The translations under genes and the position numbers were made by a program. Below the pieces are notes generated by a model. It had not been told where the DNA came from and made no database searches. It worked only from the letters and a program-made list of their open reading frames with translations. Positions 5,421-6,074 of a stretch of 6,074 nucleotides of DNA are shown here, piece after piece (the stretch's first letter is position 1; each line of letters opens with the position of its first letter). Source of the DNA: an uncultured Gammaproteobacteria bacterium (lineage in GTDB: Bacteria; Pseudomonadota; Gammaproteobacteria; SZUA-140); the NCBI GenBank assembly GCA_945788675.1, contig CALZMY010000185.1, forward strand, positions 1 through 6,074, in the 5' to 3' direction.

Positions 5421-5855
5421 TTAGTCCTCGATTTTGCCGCCAGCAGCTTCAATCGCTGCTCGAGCACCCTTGGTCACATTAATACCGCGAACAGTCACTG
5501 CTGTTGCAATCTCGCCAGAAGCGATCACTTTTGCTTTCTGGGTCTGATGAGGAACAATCTTCGCCGCTATTAATGCCGCTAAATCTACCACGCCACCCTC
5601 AACAGCCAATAGCTCATGCAGACGTACTTCTGCGCGAGTCGCTTTAACCCTGGACGAAAAGCCCACCTTAGGCAGACGACGCTGTAGTGGCATCTGGCCA
5701 CCTTCAAAACCAACTTTATGGAAGCCGCCAGAACGCGAGTGCTGACCTTTATGGCCACGACCACAGGTCTTACCCAGACCTGAACCGATACCACGACCGA
5801 CTCGCTTACGTGTCTGTTTTGCGCCGACGCCAGGCTTGATTGTATTAAGATACAT
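5421..5855 (-). CDS. rplO: 50S ribosomal protein L15
   Basis: L15 is a late-assembling large-subunit protein whose extended basic N-terminus threads through 23S rRNA. From ATG 5855 the product has 144 residues, the same as E. coli. It begins MYLNTIKPGVGAKQTRKRVGRG, continues with the Gly/Arg-rich extension GSGLGKTCGRGHKGQHSRSG, and then GFEGGQMPLQRRLPK. An in-frame TTG at 5870 would add five residues, but ATG 5855 matches the family start and has GAGGAAGAG well placed upstream. The ATG lies one base after the rpmD stop (TAA-G-ATG), and the gene ends against the secY start. Both arrangements suggest coupled translation. Confidence 0.97.
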   Translation of the reverse strand: MYLNTIKPGVGAKQTRKRVGRGIGSGLGKTCGRGHKGQHSRSGGFHKVGFEGGQMPLQRRLPKVGFSSRVKATRAEVRLHELLAVEGGVVDLAALIAAKIVPHQTQKAKVIASGEIATAVTVRGINVTKGARAAIEAAGGKIED

Positions 5856-5856
5856 C

Positions 5857-6048
5857 TTACTCTTCCTCAATTCTCAACATGTAATAGGCTTTATTGATCA
5901 TGCCACGGGTACAAGGAGTATCTTCAACGGACACAGTCTGATGCATCCTGCGCAATCCTAGACCAGCAAGACACGCCTTGTGTGATGCCAGGCGTCCATT
6001 TGGGCTGCGTACCAGCGTCACTTTAATTTGTCTCTTGTTATCAACCAT
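5857..6048 (-). CDS. rpmD: 50S ribosomal protein L30
   Basis: L30 is a small two-domain-like protein at the large-subunit surface near 5S rRNA. The 63-residue product (E. coli 59) starts MVDNKRQIKVTLVRSPNGRL, then HKACLAGLGLRRMHQTVSVED, with the family pattern of a conserved LGLRR and a C-terminal strand ending MLRIEEE. ATG 6048 is five bases after the rpsE stop. A GGA lies nine bases upstream, inside the last rpsE codons. The Glu-rich C-terminal codons carry the Shine-Dalgarno sequence of rplO. Confidence 0.97.
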   Translation of the reverse strand: MVDNKRQIKVTLVRSPNGRLASHKACLAGLGLRRMHQTVSVEDTPCTRGMINKAYYMLRIEEE

Positions 6049-6053
6049 TAGAA

Positions 6054-6074
6054 TTAGTCCAATATTTCCTTAAC
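6054..6074 (-). CDS. rpsE: 30S ribosomal protein S5, last six codons (partial)
   Basis: Only the 3' end is in the window. The minus-strand frame from base 6074 reads VKEILD and then TAA (6056-6054). This matches the usual S5 C-terminus (E. coli ends VEEILGK), and rpsE is the gene expected directly upstream of rpmD. The gap to rpmD is five bases. The call rests on six residues plus gene order, which together are convincing. Confidence 0.85.
   Translation of the reverse strand, partial: VKEILD

Noticed and set aside
5856..5870. Upstream TTG start for rplO adding five residues (MRKSK)
   Set aside because: ATG 5855 gives the family N-terminus and length, and the TTG region is the Shine-Dalgarno sequence and the end of rpmD.

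Overview
The window is the distal end of a bacterial ribosomal protein supercluster (the spc and alpha operons). All of it is read on the minus strand, so transcription runs from high to low coordinates. In transcription order it holds the last codons of rpsE (S5), then rpmD (L30), rplO (L15), secY, rpmJ (L36), rpsM (S13), rpsK (S11), rpsD (S4), rpoA (RNA polymerase alpha) and rplQ (L17). A strong intrinsic terminator follows. Directly beyond it lies a gene for an S-adenosylmethionine hydroxide adenosyltransferase (SAM hydrolase, former DUF62). Gene order and protein sequence (RpoA ending in RLENWPP, SecY, S13, S11) point to a gammaproteobacterium of moderate GC content. A Thiotrichales/Methylophaga-like lineage is a guess, not something the sequence proves.

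Layout. Positions 6054-6074 are the C-terminal tip of S5. Positions 5421-6048 hold rpmD and rplO, one base apart. secY (4086-5420) starts on the base after the rplO stop codon. rpmJ (3932-4045) is a 37-codon gene with a GTG start. The 102-base gap between rpmJ and rpsM (3830-3931) is the longest in the cluster. It carries a credible sigma70 promoter, an 8-bp inverted repeat interleaved with it, and a GAAA-tetraloop hairpin in the rpsM leader. This is where E. coli has the alpha-operon leader to which S4 binds. rpsM, rpsK, rpsD, rpoA and rplQ (892-3829) follow at 11 to 65 base spacing. The terminator is at 861-889. The SAM hydrolase gene occupies 123-854 (or 123-860). The last 122 bases hold only an uncertain partial reading frame on the plus strand, and no gene-free stretch exceeds 300 bases.

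Function. The operon makes ribosome components of both subunits, the translocon channel that receives nascent membrane proteins, and the alpha subunit that nucleates RNA polymerase assembly. S4 is the known translational repressor of this operon in E. coli, so the rpsM leader is the natural place to look for feedback control. The SAM hydrolase splits SAM into adenosine and methionine and has no known direct role in the ribosome. Its placement against the operon terminator makes its expression the main open question.

I did not find a new multi-gene system here. The points most worth a second look are: the SAM hydrolase start abutting the terminator, with no visible ribosome binding site; the composite promoter/inverted-repeat/hairpin leader of rpsM; an S4 protein carrying the complete four-cysteine zinc site; and a possible convergent reading frame overlapping the 3' end of the SAM hydrolase gene.
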